Assembly: GCF_016019885.1 (NCBI RefSeq)
Contig: NZ_JAEANY010000001.1
Location: 620,001 to 684,000 of the forward strand
Direction: 5' to 3'
Source of the DNA: Aurantiacibacter sediminis
GTDB lineage: Bacteria > Pseudomonadota > Alphaproteobacteria > Sphingomonadales > Sphingomonadaceae
DNA: 64,000 nucleotides
A program made the position numbers and the translations under genes. This document shows positions 45,617 to 62,182 of this stretch, one piece after another. The notes beneath the pieces are model-generated. The model saw nothing but the letters and a program-made list of their open reading frames with translations, was not told where the DNA came from and searched no databases. The first letter of the stretch is position 1. Every line of letters starts with the position of its first letter.

Positions 45617-45690
45617 ATATCGTGTTTGTTGAAAAACGATATGGACGAGTCGATTCTTATTGTCAATCAACAATATTGAAAAACGATATG
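45617..45690. promoter_or_regulatory. Repeated operator of the small peptide-DUF2975-XRE operon
   Basis: TTGAAAAACGATATG occurs twice exactly, at 45629-45643 and 45676-45690 (starts 47 bases apart). The first copy also forms an inverted repeat ATATCGT...ACGATAT (45617-45642). The sites straddle the promoter: one covers the -10 and the other lies just upstream of the -35, a typical arrangement for repression by the operon's own XRE regulator. Confidence 0.7.
45638..45666 (-). promoter_or_regulatory. Promoter of the small peptide-DUF2975-XRE operon
   Basis: Minus strand: perfect -35 TTGACA (complement 45661-45666), 17-base spacer, -10 CATATC (complement 45638-45643). The likely start of transcription is about 25-30 bases before the 43-aa gene. 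Confidence 0.6.
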
Positions 45691-45810
45691 CAGTGCGAAG
45701 CTTAGCTGCTGGCAGTATGGCAAGGCGTCTCGCCGGCCTTCGCGTGACAAGTGCCATGACACTGCAATATTGACCGGGGAAAGCACTTCGGAGGATCGGA
45801 GACCGTCACA

Positions 45811-47394
45811 ATGAGCCACCGCATTATCAATCGCCGCCTCGCGCTTTCGCGCCGCAATCTGCTTCGGGGGTTTGGTGCGAGCGCCATAAGCGTTTTCGGC
45901 ATAGCGCTTTCACCTGTTCCGCTGCTCGCACAGCCGATCTTCCGCGCATATCCTTTCCAACTGGGCGTGGCTTCGGGAGAGGCAGAGCCCGATGGCTTTG
46001 TCATCTGGACGCGCTTGGCGCCCGAACCGCTTGAATACGGATATGGCATGCCGCGCGCCGCGGTCGAAGTGGATTGGGAAGTCGCTGCCGATCGCGGTAT
46101 GAGCGAGATTGTCGCAAGCGGAACAGCCATCGCCAGGCCGGAGCTCGGCCATTCCGTCCATGCCGAAGTCGCGGGATTGCAGCCCGGTCGGCCCTATTGG
46201 TATCGCTTCTCGGCTGGACGCGAGCGCTCGATGCGTGGCCGCGCGGTGACTGCGCCCAGCTTTGGCGCGCCGGTTGACCGGGTGCGCTTCGGCATCGTCG
46301 GATGCCAGAATTACGAGCACGGCTTTTACACTGCACACCGCTATCTGGCGGAAGAAGAGCCGGACTTCGTCTTCTGCTATGGTGACTATATATATGAGGG
46401 GCGCTCACGCCGCGTGTGGAACAGCCCCAATGGGCCACGCGAAAATCCGCGGCAGGTCACGGGCGATGAGACGTACTCGCTGGACGATTATCGCCGTCGC
46501 TATGCCGAATACAAAATTGACACGGACCTGCAGGCCGCACATGCCGCTGCGCCATGGTTCGTAACCTGGGACGATCACGAGATCGATAACAATTGGGTCG
46601 ATGACATCGATCAGGATGGCGTGCCGCCGCGGATCTTCGCCCTGCGCCAACAGGCTGCGATGCAGGCCTATTATGAAAATATGCCGCTGCGCGCCTCGTC
46701 ATTGCCAACCGGGCCGCGCATGCAGCTGTTCAGGCAAGCGCGCTATGGCGATCTGCTTGATCTGAACCTGCTCGACACCCGGCAATACCGAACCGATCAG
46801 GCGTGCGGTGACAGCTGGGAGCCCAATTGCGACGACCTCAACCGCGAGGCCGAGGTTTTGGGACAGGCGCAGGCCAGCTGGCTTGAAGACAAGCTGCGCG
46901 ACTCGCAGGCGATCGCCCAGCAAGTGATGATGATGGATCTCGATCGGCTTCCGGGTGAAGGCAGCGTCGTCAATCCCGATAGCTGGGCAGGCTATCGCGA
47001 TCCGCGCCGCCGTGTGCTGGAAACGCTGTCGAGCCTGCGCGATGCCAACCCGGTCGTGCTTACCGGAGACGAGCACCAGAACTACGCTGGCGAGCTGCAT
47101 TTCGATGGTCAGGACCCGGGCCCTGCACCCATCGCGCCTGAATTCGTGACGACGTCGATCACCTCAAATGGCGATGGCGAATTCCAGCGCCGCGATACCA
47201 CCGCGATTGCCGCGGAAAACGACCAGCTGAAATGGCACAATGCGCAGCGCGGATTCGCGCTATGCGATGTGACGCCAGAGCGCTGGCAGACCGATTTCCG
47301 CGTAGTAGATCGTGTAACGACAACGGGCGGCGAGATGCGCAGTGCGCTGGTGGCAACCGTGGAGGCGGGCTCGACAAGGGTCAATCTGGGGTGA
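45811..47394 (+). CDS. phoD: Alkaline phosphatase D family protein (PhoD-like), Tat-exported
   Basis: A 527-aa extracytoplasmic phosphodiesterase/phosphatase. Twin-arginine signal LSRRNLLRGFGASA near residue 13, then the N-terminal immunoglobulin-like domain (YPFQLGVASGEAEPDGFVIWTRLAP) and the metal-binding core: GCQNYEHGFYTA, FCYGDYIYE, WDDHEIDNNW and the C-terminal LTGDEHQNY and FVTTSITSNG, characteristic of Bacillus PhoD-type enzymes using Fe/Ca. Start ATG 45811 follows GGAGGATCGGAG. Single gene; the rpoBC promoter follows. Confidence 0.92.
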   Translation: MSHRIINRRLALSRRNLLRGFGASAISVFGIALSPVPLLAQPIFRAYPFQLGVASGEAEPDGFVIWTRLAPEPLEYGYGMPRAAVEVDWEVAADRGMSEIVASGTAIARPELGHSVHAEVAGLQPGRPYWYRFSAGRERSMRGRAVTAPSFGAPVDRVRFGIVGCQNYEHGFYTAHRYLAEEEPDFVFCYGDYIYEGRSRRVWNSPNGPRENPRQVTGDETYSLDDYRRRYAEYKIDTDLQAAHAAAPWFVTWDDHEIDNNWVDDIDQDGVPPRIFALRQQAAMQAYYENMPLRASSLPTGPRMQLFRQARYGDLLDLNLLDTRQYRTDQACGDSWEPNCDDLNREAEVLGQAQASWLEDKLRDSQAIAQQVMMMDLDRLPGEGSVVNPDSWAGYRDPRRRVLETLSSLRDANPVVLTGDEHQNYAGELHFDGQDPGPAPIAPEFVTTSITSNGDGEFQRRDTTAIAAENDQLKWHNAQRGFALCDVTPERWQTDFRVVDRVTTTGGEMRSALVATVEAGSTRVNLG

Positions 47395-47406
47395 TCCATC
47401 CACCCA

Positions 47407-47435
47407 TTGACCGAATCCTACACGCTTCCTATATG
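47407..47435 (+). promoter_or_regulatory. Candidate rpoBC promoter
   Basis: TTGACC, 17-base spacer, TATATG, 11 bases after the phoD stop. It implies a leader of about 230 bases before rpoB. Confidence 0.5.
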
Positions 47436-47671
47436 GCCCCCATCGCCGAAGAGCTTCGAGCAAGGTACGCCTTTACGCGGGGGCGCATCCAGGAACGGAA
47501 GTTTCGGCATCTGCGTGAGACATGATTTGATCAAGGCTGCGATGCGGCACCGGTAGCGGTGCGCTCATCGTCGGCCTTTTCTGCGTCTCGCGCGATATTC
47601 CCGCTCACGAAAATTTTCGCGCCCGCAAAACTTGCTGGCGCACACACGCGAAGAAGAGGCCCGTCCACATT
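47436..47671 (+). other. rpoB leader region
   Basis: Gene-free. Contains a perfect hairpin GCACCG-GTAG-CGGTGC (47547-47562) and the palindrome CGAAAATTTTCG (47608-47619). A 30-codon frame at 47433-47525 starts before the likely transcript start and is not supported as a leader peptide. Confidence 0.4.
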
Positions 47672-51862
<4,191 letters not shown>

Positions 51863-51907
51863 CAGGGGCAGGGCGGGCCGCACGGTCCGCCTCCCCGCCA
51901 ACCCCTG
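51863..51907 (+). promoter_or_regulatory. Hairpin in the rpoB-rpoC spacer
   Basis: CAGGGG (51863-51868) pairs with CCCCTG (51902-51907) and an inner GGCGG...CCGCC stem lies between. Followed by TTTATCC, not a proper T-run, so it may be a processing site or a weak attenuator before the rpoC ribosome site. Confidence 0.4.
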
Positions 51908-51933
51908 TTTATCCCCCCAAGGGAAGTGAAGAC

Positions 51934-56274
<4,341 letters not shown>

Positions 56275-56303
56275 GCTCCCGTTCATCGCAACAGTCGGAA
56301 ATG

Positions 56304-56335
56304 GCCCCGGAGGTTCGCACCTCCGGGGCTTTTTC
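56304..56335 (+). terminator. Terminator of rpoBC
   Basis: GCCCCGGAGG, loop TTCGCA, CCTCCGGGGC, then TTTTTCG. Confidence 0.9.
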
Positions 56336-56364
56336 GTACCTGTCACGGATGAAAGGGATTGCCG

Positions 56365-57177
56365 ATGAGGATATTGTGGTTTGCTGCACCGCTGGGGCTG
56401 CTTGCCTGCACCCCGGCGCCCGCTTCGGGCGACATTGGGGGCGACACCGCGGGCGAACCTGCCGCCGACCTCGAATTCCGCTCTATTCACGGCACCTATG
56501 TGGTAAATTACGTGAATGAGGCCGAGCCGATGATCGGCATCGCAGGTCACGAGCCGACCGTCACCATCGATGCAGAGCGCATCCATTTCCAATCGCAATG
56601 CATCTACGAGAACTGGTCTTACGAGCGTGACGGCGAAAATCTCGAGACCGGCCCTTGGGACTACGGTGGCGATCCCATCGAGATGTGCGCGCGCGGCGTC
56701 GCGGCCGGAGAGGAAGCGATCATTGCTGCGATAGACGGTGCGGATACTGTGCGCTTGCTGGCCGATGGGATCTGGATGAGCGGACGCGGCGGCAATGTGC
56801 AAATGGGTTTCGAGCCCGACGCAGAGGATCGCGCCGCACGCGCCGTCGACCTCACCGGCAGCTGGACGGTGCAGGCGCTCGACGGGGAGGACCTCTCACC
56901 CGGCATTGCGGTCGAGGTCAGCTGGTTTTCCATCTGGTGGGAGCCGAACTGCGCGGGGCAGGGCGTTAGCTATATGATCGAAGGTGACCGCTTCGACGCC
57001 CCCCAACCCGGCAATCCCGGCATGGTCTGCGATATCGGCTTCCCGTCCGAGCTCCCCGAAATCTGGACTGCGATGGCCGAAGCGGACAGTATCGAGCGCA
57101 CGGCAAATGGCAGCGTGCTGATATCCGGCAATGGTCGCAGCGTGCTGCTTGCACCCGCAGCAGGAGGGGGAGCGTGA
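56365..57177 (+). CDS. Lipoprotein, META/HslJ-like domains
   Basis: A 270-aa predicted lipoprotein: MRILWFAAPLGLLAC, lipobox LLAC (a TTG two codons earlier is possible but ATG follows AAAGGG). Two segments look like META/HslJ-type repeats, each opening with a Gly-x-Trp block (FRSIHGTYVVNYVNEAEP and VDLTGSWTVQALDGEDL) and ending in an SGNGRSVLL-like strand. META domains occur in small envelope-stress proteins; function here is unknown. The next gene overlaps it by four bases and is a relative. Confidence 0.7.
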   Translation: MRILWFAAPLGLLACTPAPASGDIGGDTAGEPAADLEFRSIHGTYVVNYVNEAEPMIGIAGHEPTVTIDAERIHFQSQCIYENWSYERDGENLETGPWDYGGDPIEMCARGVAAGEEAIIAAIDGADTVRLLADGIWMSGRGGNVQMGFEPDAEDRAARAVDLTGSWTVQALDGEDLSPGIAVEVSWFSIWWEPNCAGQGVSYMIEGDRFDAPQPGNPGMVCDIGFPSELPEIWTAMAEADSIERTANGSVLISGNGRSVLLAPAAGGGA

Positions 57178-57662
57178 GGATCCTTTTGTCGCTGGCGCTA
57201 CTGATAGCTCTGGCGGGGTGCGAGCAAGCGCCCTCCGATGAGCAGCTAACGACGCTGCCCGCACCAGATGGCATAGAGAATCCGCCGCCTGCGCCTGGTA
57301 GACCAGCACCGGCTACCCTCGAAGGTGATTGGCGCGTTGCCGGGATTGACGGGGAAGCACTGGACACAAATTCCGGCCTCGCACTGACGGCGGATGATGA
57401 AGAATTGTGGTGGGAGCCGCGCTGCTTTGGAGCCATTCGAGGCTATGTCATTGTCGGCGATGCGATCACTTTCGGCTCCCGCACCAGCACGCCGCCAGCA
57501 GTAGAAGGTACGCCGCCTCCTGTCGTCTGCTTGATCGCGCCACCTCCTGGCCTGCATGAGGTGATGCAGGCGATCGACGCGGCCGAGAACATTGAAACCA
57601 CGCCCAACAATGGTGTGCGCATTTCAGGCGGAGGGCGCAGCGTGACGCTCTTTCGACAATAG
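57174..57662 (+). CDS. Lipoprotein, META-like single domain
   Basis: A 162-aa predicted lipoprotein: GTG start, MRILLSLALLIALAGC, lipobox LAGC, Pro-rich linker (PAPDGIENPPPAPGRPAP), then LEGDWRVAGIDGEALDT, WWEPRCFGAIRGYVIVGD and GVRISGGGRSVTL, parallel to the second half of the preceding protein (WWEPNCAG.GVSYMIEGD, SVLISGNGRSVLL). The pair is coupled (GTGA overlap) and probably arose by duplication. Unknown role in the envelope. Confidence 0.72.
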   Translation: MRILLSLALLIALAGCEQAPSDEQLTTLPAPDGIENPPPAPGRPAPATLEGDWRVAGIDGEALDTNSGLALTADDEELWWEPRCFGAIRGYVIVGDAITFGSRTSTPPAVEGTPPPVVCLIAPPPGLHEVMQAIDAAENIETTPNNGVRISGGGRSVTLFRQ

Positions 57663-57684
57663 GCGATCACAGCTTTTATCGCTA

Positions 57685-57747
57685 TTGCAAATCATTCGCA
57701 TTGTAATTGGCAAATCACCTGCTAGATCTGTTGCGAATCAATCGCAA
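57685..57747. promoter_or_regulatory. Pair of Fur-like boxes
   Basis: TTGCAAATCATTCGCAT (57685-57701) and TTGCGAATCAATCGCAA (57731-57747; perfect TTGCGA-ATCAA-TCGCAA palindrome), with starts 46 bases apart. Boxes of the form TTGCAAATnATTCGCA are typical of sphingomonad Fur sites. They lie 13-76 bases upstream of the following gene. Confidence 0.55.
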
Positions 57748-57760
57748 AAGAGGTCCATGC

Positions 57761-58204
57761 ATGTCCCACATCCGCAAATCGAGCCCGACCACTGCACAGG
57801 TGGCAGTCGCAAATCTCGTCGCCAAGCTTTCGCGTATGCCGCGCATCGGCGATTACGGGATCGATGCGGCGAAGACAGTGATGGCGCTGCGGCTTGTCGC
57901 GCTTTGCAGTAAATCAGGTCATGATCCGATGGCGGAACTGACCAAACGGTTGAATGATGTCGGTGCAGCCAAGAACATGCTGGCCCTGCTTGATCGCTGC
58001 GGTGCGCTCTGGCCCGAAGCGGTTCACGTCCATCGCCCCTGCTGTGCAGAGCTGAGCCCTGACGAGACAATCATTGCTGGAATGGCCCAAGCTGCCAGCG
58101 ATGGCGATCACCGAGCATTCGACAAAGTGCTCGACGGCTTCATCCCGGCCGCACAGCGCGAAGGCCTGTTCGCCGAAGCGCTAATGGTAATGGAGACGCT
58201 TTAG
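57761..58204 (+). CDS. Hypothetical protein under probable iron control
   Basis: A 147-aa soluble protein beginning MSHIRKSSPTTAQVAVANLV. It is mostly helical, rich in Ala and Leu, with two Cys pairs (VALCSKSG and HRPCCAEL); no family recognised. There is no signal peptide. ATG 57761 has AAAAGAGGTCC upstream and the two Fur-like boxes precede it, suggesting iron-dependent expression. It is a single gene ending 61 bases before gltX. Iron storage, heme use or regulation are possibilities without direct evidence. Confidence 0.65.
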   Translation: MSHIRKSSPTTAQVAVANLVAKLSRMPRIGDYGIDAAKTVMALRLVALCSKSGHDPMAELTKRLNDVGAAKNMLALLDRCGALWPEAVHVHRPCCAELSPDETIIAGMAQAASDGDHRAFDKVLDGFIPAAQREGLFAEALMVMETL

Positions 58205-58265
58205 CCTCTCAATCCGTCTGCAAGTCATGTAGCGCTCTTCTGCGCCGTGCGCTAAGGGCGCGGCT

Positions 58266-59597
58266 ATGACAACGATCACTCGCTTCGCCCCCTCGCCGAC
58301 AGGCCGCCTTCATGTCGGCAATATCCGCACCGCGCTCCATAATTGGATGCTGGCGCGCAAAACGAGTGGGCGCTTTGTGCTGCGGATCGACGATACCGAT
58401 GCGGAGCGCAGTGAAGAGCGATTTGTCGATGCGATCCGTGCCGATCTCGATTGGCTGGGCCTGACCCCCGATGCAGAAGAGCGGCAGTCGGAGCGATTAG
58501 CGCTTTACGATGCCGCCTTTGAAAAGCTGAAAGCGAGTGGCCGCGTCTATCCTGCATATGAAACGCACCAGGAGCTTGAGCTCAAGCGCAAAATACAGCT
58601 CGGGCGTGGCCTGCCACCTATCTATGATCGCGGTGCGCTGCAGCTTTCTGAAGGGGATCGCGTTGCGAAGGAAGCGGACGGCATAGCGCCGCATTGGCGT
58701 TTCAAGCTCGATCATGACGAGCCCATCACATGGGATGACGGCGTGCGGGGCGCGCAGAAATTCGATCCGGCGCAGCTCTCCGATCCGGTGATCCGGCGTG
58801 CGGACGGCTCTTGGCTCTATATGCTGCCGAGCGCAGTCGATGACATCGATATGGGTATTACCGATGTTCTTCGCGGCGAAGATCATGTGTCCAACACCGC
58901 CGTGCAAATCCAGATGTTCACCGCGCTCGGTAGCGAGCCACCGCGTTTCGCACACGAGGCGCTCCTGGTGGGCAAGGAAGGCAAATTGTCGAAGCGTCTT
59001 GGTTCGCTCGGTTGCGATGCCATGCGGGAGAAAGGGATCGAGCCCGAAGCGTTGATTGCCATGCTCGCGCGTCTCGGCACATCGCAACCCGTCGAACCTA
59101 TTGCCGATCGCCATCTGTTGCTCGACACTTTCGATCTATCGACTTTCGGGCGTGCGCCAGCGAAATTCGACGATGCCGAGCTGGAGCGGGTGAACACCGC
59201 TATTGTTCACGTCATGCCTTATGCCGATGCTGAACCACGCCTGCCAAAAGGCATCGACGAAGACGGATGGCATGCCATTCGGCCTAATCTCTCGACCGTG
59301 GCAGAGGCATCGGAATGGTGGCGATTGGTCACCGGGCCGATCGATGCCCGCGAATTCGATGAAGAGACGCGCGAATATCTGGCGCAGGCGGAAAAGGCGT
59401 TGAGTTGGTCCGACACGCCATGGCAGGATCTGATCTCCACGCTGAAAGAGACCACAGGCCGCAAAGGCAAGGCGCTGTTCCTGCCGTTGCGCCAGGCACT
59501 GACGGGAATGGATCACGGCCCCGATATGGGCGAGTTGCTGCCGCTTATCGGCGAAGACCGGGCGCGAGAGCGACTAGACCGCGCAAAGCGTGGCTAA
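58266..59597 (+). CDS. gltX: Glutamate--tRNA ligase
   Basis: Class I synthetase charging tRNA with glutamate, 443 aa. HIGH-type motif SPTGRLHVGN (residues about 9-18), the DDTDAERS stretch, and the KMSKS-type motif KLSKRLGS. At 443 aa it is the shorter GltX form; several alphaproteobacteria carry two copies, one of which may charge tRNA-Gln for later amidation, so this may not be the only one. Start ATG 58266. No overlap with neighbours. Confidence 0.95.
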   Translation: MTTITRFAPSPTGRLHVGNIRTALHNWMLARKTSGRFVLRIDDTDAERSEERFVDAIRADLDWLGLTPDAEERQSERLALYDAAFEKLKASGRVYPAYETHQELELKRKIQLGRGLPPIYDRGALQLSEGDRVAKEADGIAPHWRFKLDHDEPITWDDGVRGAQKFDPAQLSDPVIRRADGSWLYMLPSAVDDIDMGITDVLRGEDHVSNTAVQIQMFTALGSEPPRFAHEALLVGKEGKLSKRLGSLGCDAMREKGIEPEALIAMLARLGTSQPVEPIADRHLLLDTFDLSTFGRAPAKFDDAELERVNTAIVHVMPYADAEPRLPKGIDEDGWHAIRPNLSTVAEASEWWRLVTGPIDAREFDEETREYLAQAEKALSWSDTPWQDLISTLKETTGRKGKALFLPLRQALTGMDHGPDMGELLPLIGEDRARERLDRAKRG

Positions 59598-59683
59598 TTT
59601 GCGACACTCTGATCGTAAGAAAACCGCAGTTTGTCGAACTGTGCTGGTTCAACCTTGACTGAGAAGGACGCAATCCTCAGTGA

Positions 59684-59707
59684 GAAATGATACAACGTAA
59701 CGTATTC
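59684..59707 (+). promoter_or_regulatory. Possible Zur box upstream of the ZnuD-like receptor
   Basis: GAAATGATACAACGTAAC followed by GTATTC, close to the GAAATGTTATAAT-type Zur consensus I recall (about 15 of 18 positions in the first half). It lies 19 bases upstream of the chosen start ATG 59726, where a repressor could block initiation in high zinc. Confidence 0.35.
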
Positions 59708-59725
59708 AGGACCGTGTCGTCTCTC

Positions 59726-61864
59726 ATGAAAAAATTTGCTTTCAGCCTTCTCGCTACCGCCGCCATGCCCTTGAGCGCTTTTGCGCAAGACACTTCGCAG
59801 CAAGATGCCGATGAAGACACGATTCATCAGGATCGCATCATCGTGCAGGTGGATGGCCTTGATGATCTCAGCATCCTGGCGGGTCAGTCCGTCGTGTCGG
59901 GGGAAGATTTGCTTCGCAATCGCTCCGGCCAGATAGGCGAAATTATCGATACTGTTCCTGGGGTCGCGACGACGGGCTTTGCCCCCGGCGCATCGCGCCC
60001 GATCCTTCGCGGTCTCGAAGGTGAGCGCGTGCGTGTGTTGACGAATGGCATCGGCAGCATCGATGCCTCTGCTGCATCGGTCGACCACGCCGTTTCGATC
60101 GATCCGCTGACGGCCCGCAGCATTGAAATTCTGCGTGGACCTGCAACGCTGCTTTACGGTTCGTCGGCCATCGGCGGCGTCGTCAACGTCAATGACAGCC
60201 GCTTGCCGACCGAGCTGCCCGAAGACGGATACGAGCTCAGCGCTTTCGTCTCGGGCGATACCGCTTACGAATTGCGCGAAGCTGGCGCAGCGGTCGATAT
60301 CGGCCTCGGCGGCGATTTCGTGCTTCACCTCAGCGGAAGCTACCGCGAGACCGATGATTTCGAGATCCCAGGCTTCCAGCTGACCGATGACCTGCGCGCC
60401 GATCTTCTCGCCGATGCGGCTGAGGAAGAGGAAGAAATGGAATTCGAAGAAGCCGAAGAGCTTCGCGAACAGGCCAATGTCACGGGCTTCGTGCCCAACA
60501 GTGCAACCGAAACCTATTCCTTCGCCGTAGGTGCCGGATATGTGGGCGAAGGCTTCCGCGTAGCAGCCTCCGCAAGCTATTACGACACCTTCTACGGCAT
60601 TCCGTCCGGCCCCGGCGGCCACGCTCATCATGGCGAAGAAGAGCATGGCGATGACGACGACCATGACGAAGATCACGGCGAGGAAGAAGGCGAAGAGCAA
60701 GAGATCGTCTCGATCGACCTCGAGCAGGTTCGCTTCGACTTCGAAGCTGGCGTCGAACTCGGTGGCTTCTTCGAAGAGCTGGTCCTCCGCATCGGACATT
60801 CGACCTACACGCATACAGAGCTTGAAGGCGAGGAAACCGGCACGGTGTTCGACGTGCGCGGTACGGAAGGCCGCATCGAGCTTGTGCAGGCTCCGAGTGA
60901 CAATTGGCGCGGTGTGACAGGCGCCCAGTTCTATATTCGCGACTTTGCAGCTGTGGGTGCCGAAGCTTTCATTCCGCCGCATGAGACCGACCAGTTCTCG
61001 GTGTTTACCCTGCAGGAATTCTTCTTCGGCGGCTTCGAGGTGGAAGCCGGCGCGCGATATGAAAGCACCAACCAGGATGCTTTCCTGCTCGGCATCGAGC
61101 GTGACTTCGATACGTTCTCCGGCGCACTCGGCCTGTCTTACAATACGCCTTCGGGTCTGCGCGTCGGTGCAAACCTGACGCGGACTGAACGCGCGCCATC
61201 GGGTACGGAATTGTTTGCAGACGGCCCACACCTCGCCACGCAGAATTTCGAAATCGGCGACCCTGATCTCGATGTCGAGTCCGCTTGGGGCATCGAGGGC
61301 TATGTCGATGCGAGCATCGGCCCCGTGCAACTGCGCGCCAGCGTTTACAACAACTGGTTCGATGACTTCATCTATCTCATGGAAACAGGTGCCGAGGAAG
61401 ATGAGCTTCCGGTGTTCATGTTTGCGCAGGAGGACGCCGATTTCTTCGGTTTCGAAATTGAAGCTTCTGCCGAACTGTTCGAAATTGGCGGCGGTCGCCT
61501 GATCGCCGATGCGGGCCTTGGATATATCGAAGCGGAGCTGAATGACGGCTCTGCGCTGCCTCGCATTCCGCCGCTTGAACTTCTCGGTGCGCTTGAGTGG
61601 CAGTCGAACCTGTTCGACCTGCGCGCTGAAGTCGAATATTATGGCGACCAGACCGATGTGGCTGCATTCGAGGAAGAAACCGAAGGCTTCACCCATGTGA
61701 ACCTGTCGGCATCTATTCACCCCTTCCGCACCGACCGACTGGTGCTGCTGCTGCAGGCGGACAATATCTTCGACGAAGAAGGCCGCCGCCACACCAGCTT
61801 TACGAAGGAATTCGTGCCGCTCGCGGGCCGCAACTTCCGTGTGACCGCGCGGGTGAATTTTTAA
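59726..61864 (+). CDS. znuD: TonB-dependent receptor, ZnuD-like (zinc uptake)
   Basis: A 712-aa outer-membrane receptor. Signal peptide MKKFAFSLLATAAMPLSAFAQ, plug domain with TonB-box-like DRIIVQV and the ZnuD-typical DHAVSIDPLTARSIEILRGPATLLYGSSAIGGVVNV, then a barrel ending FRVTARVNF. Residues about 299-327 are a His/Asp/Glu-rich external segment (HAHHGEEEHGDDDDHDEDHGE), a zinc-capturing loop found in ZnuD. A Zur-like box overlaps the promoter region. ATG 59726 is chosen because it gives a compact signal peptide; an earlier in-frame ATG (59687) lies inside the putative box. Confidence 0.85.
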   Translation: MKKFAFSLLATAAMPLSAFAQDTSQQDADEDTIHQDRIIVQVDGLDDLSILAGQSVVSGEDLLRNRSGQIGEIIDTVPGVATTGFAPGASRPILRGLEGERVRVLTNGIGSIDASAASVDHAVSIDPLTARSIEILRGPATLLYGSSAIGGVVNVNDSRLPTELPEDGYELSAFVSGDTAYELREAGAAVDIGLGGDFVLHLSGSYRETDDFEIPGFQLTDDLRADLLADAAEEEEEMEFEEAEELREQANVTGFVPNSATETYSFAVGAGYVGEGFRVAASASYYDTFYGIPSGPGGHAHHGEEEHGDDDDHDEDHGEEEGEEQEIVSIDLEQVRFDFEAGVELGGFFEELVLRIGHSTYTHTELEGEETGTVFDVRGTEGRIELVQAPSDNWRGVTGAQFYIRDFAAVGAEAFIPPHETDQFSVFTLQEFFFGGFEVEAGARYESTNQDAFLLGIERDFDTFSGALGLSYNTPSGLRVGANLTRTERAPSGTELFADGPHLATQNFEIGDPDLDVESAWGIEGYVDASIGPVQLRASVYNNWFDDFIYLMETGAEEDELPVFMFAQEDADFFGFEIEASAELFEIGGGRLIADAGLGYIEAELNDGSALPRIPPLELLGALEWQSNLFDLRAEVEYYGDQTDVAAFEEETEGFTHVNLSASIHPFRTDRLVLLLQADNIFDEEGRRHTSFTKEFVPLAGRNFRVTARVNF

Positions 61865-62182
61865 GGGTTACGCCCGCCCATCCGGGCGGGCATCCTTGGT
61901 TTGTTTGTTTCATGATCGCCCATCCGGGCGATCGTCCTCGGTGCTATTCGCTCCGGCGGGCTTCGTCCGCCTGCGCGGCACCTGCGGGTCGCGCCGTGCG
62001 CTCGGTCGCTGACCTTCGGCCAGCGAGACCAACGCTCCATTCGGTCGGTATCGCGGAGCACGCTCGGCGACCAGCCGTGGGCAAGGCCGAACGGCCGCCC
62101 GCAGCGGGCGCGTAGCGGAGCGGAGCGCGTCTAGCGAGGACGAACCTGCGGATGCAGTTTCATGAGACAAATATTCCCGGGT
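61865..62182. other. 318-bp gene-free composite hairpin region after znuD
   Basis: Two hairpins with the same core CGCCC-ATCC-GGGCG: 61872-61891 (8-base arms) and 61914-61933 (8-base arms), followed by further GC-rich inverted repeats and then the 61-bp dispersed repeat (62081-62141). The first hairpin is followed by TTGTTTGTTT and could end znuD. I see no coding capacity. Confidence 0.6.
62081..62141 (-). repeat. 61-bp dispersed repeat, copy 2 (inverted)
   Basis: Its reverse complement matches 21797-21857 at 55 of 61 positions, including GTCCTCGCTAGACGCGCTCC and CGGCCGTTCGGCCTTGC; differences cluster in the middle. Located about 40 bp beyond the dcd stop. Confidence 0.85.

Noticed and set aside
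47433..47525. 30-codon frame that could be an rpoB leader peptide
   Set aside because: Its ATG lies within the likely -10 box, before the expected transcript start, and has no ribosome site.
59594..61792. 732-codon minus-strand frame across znuD
   Set aside because: Antisense to a well-supported TonB receptor; composition typical of a shadow frame.
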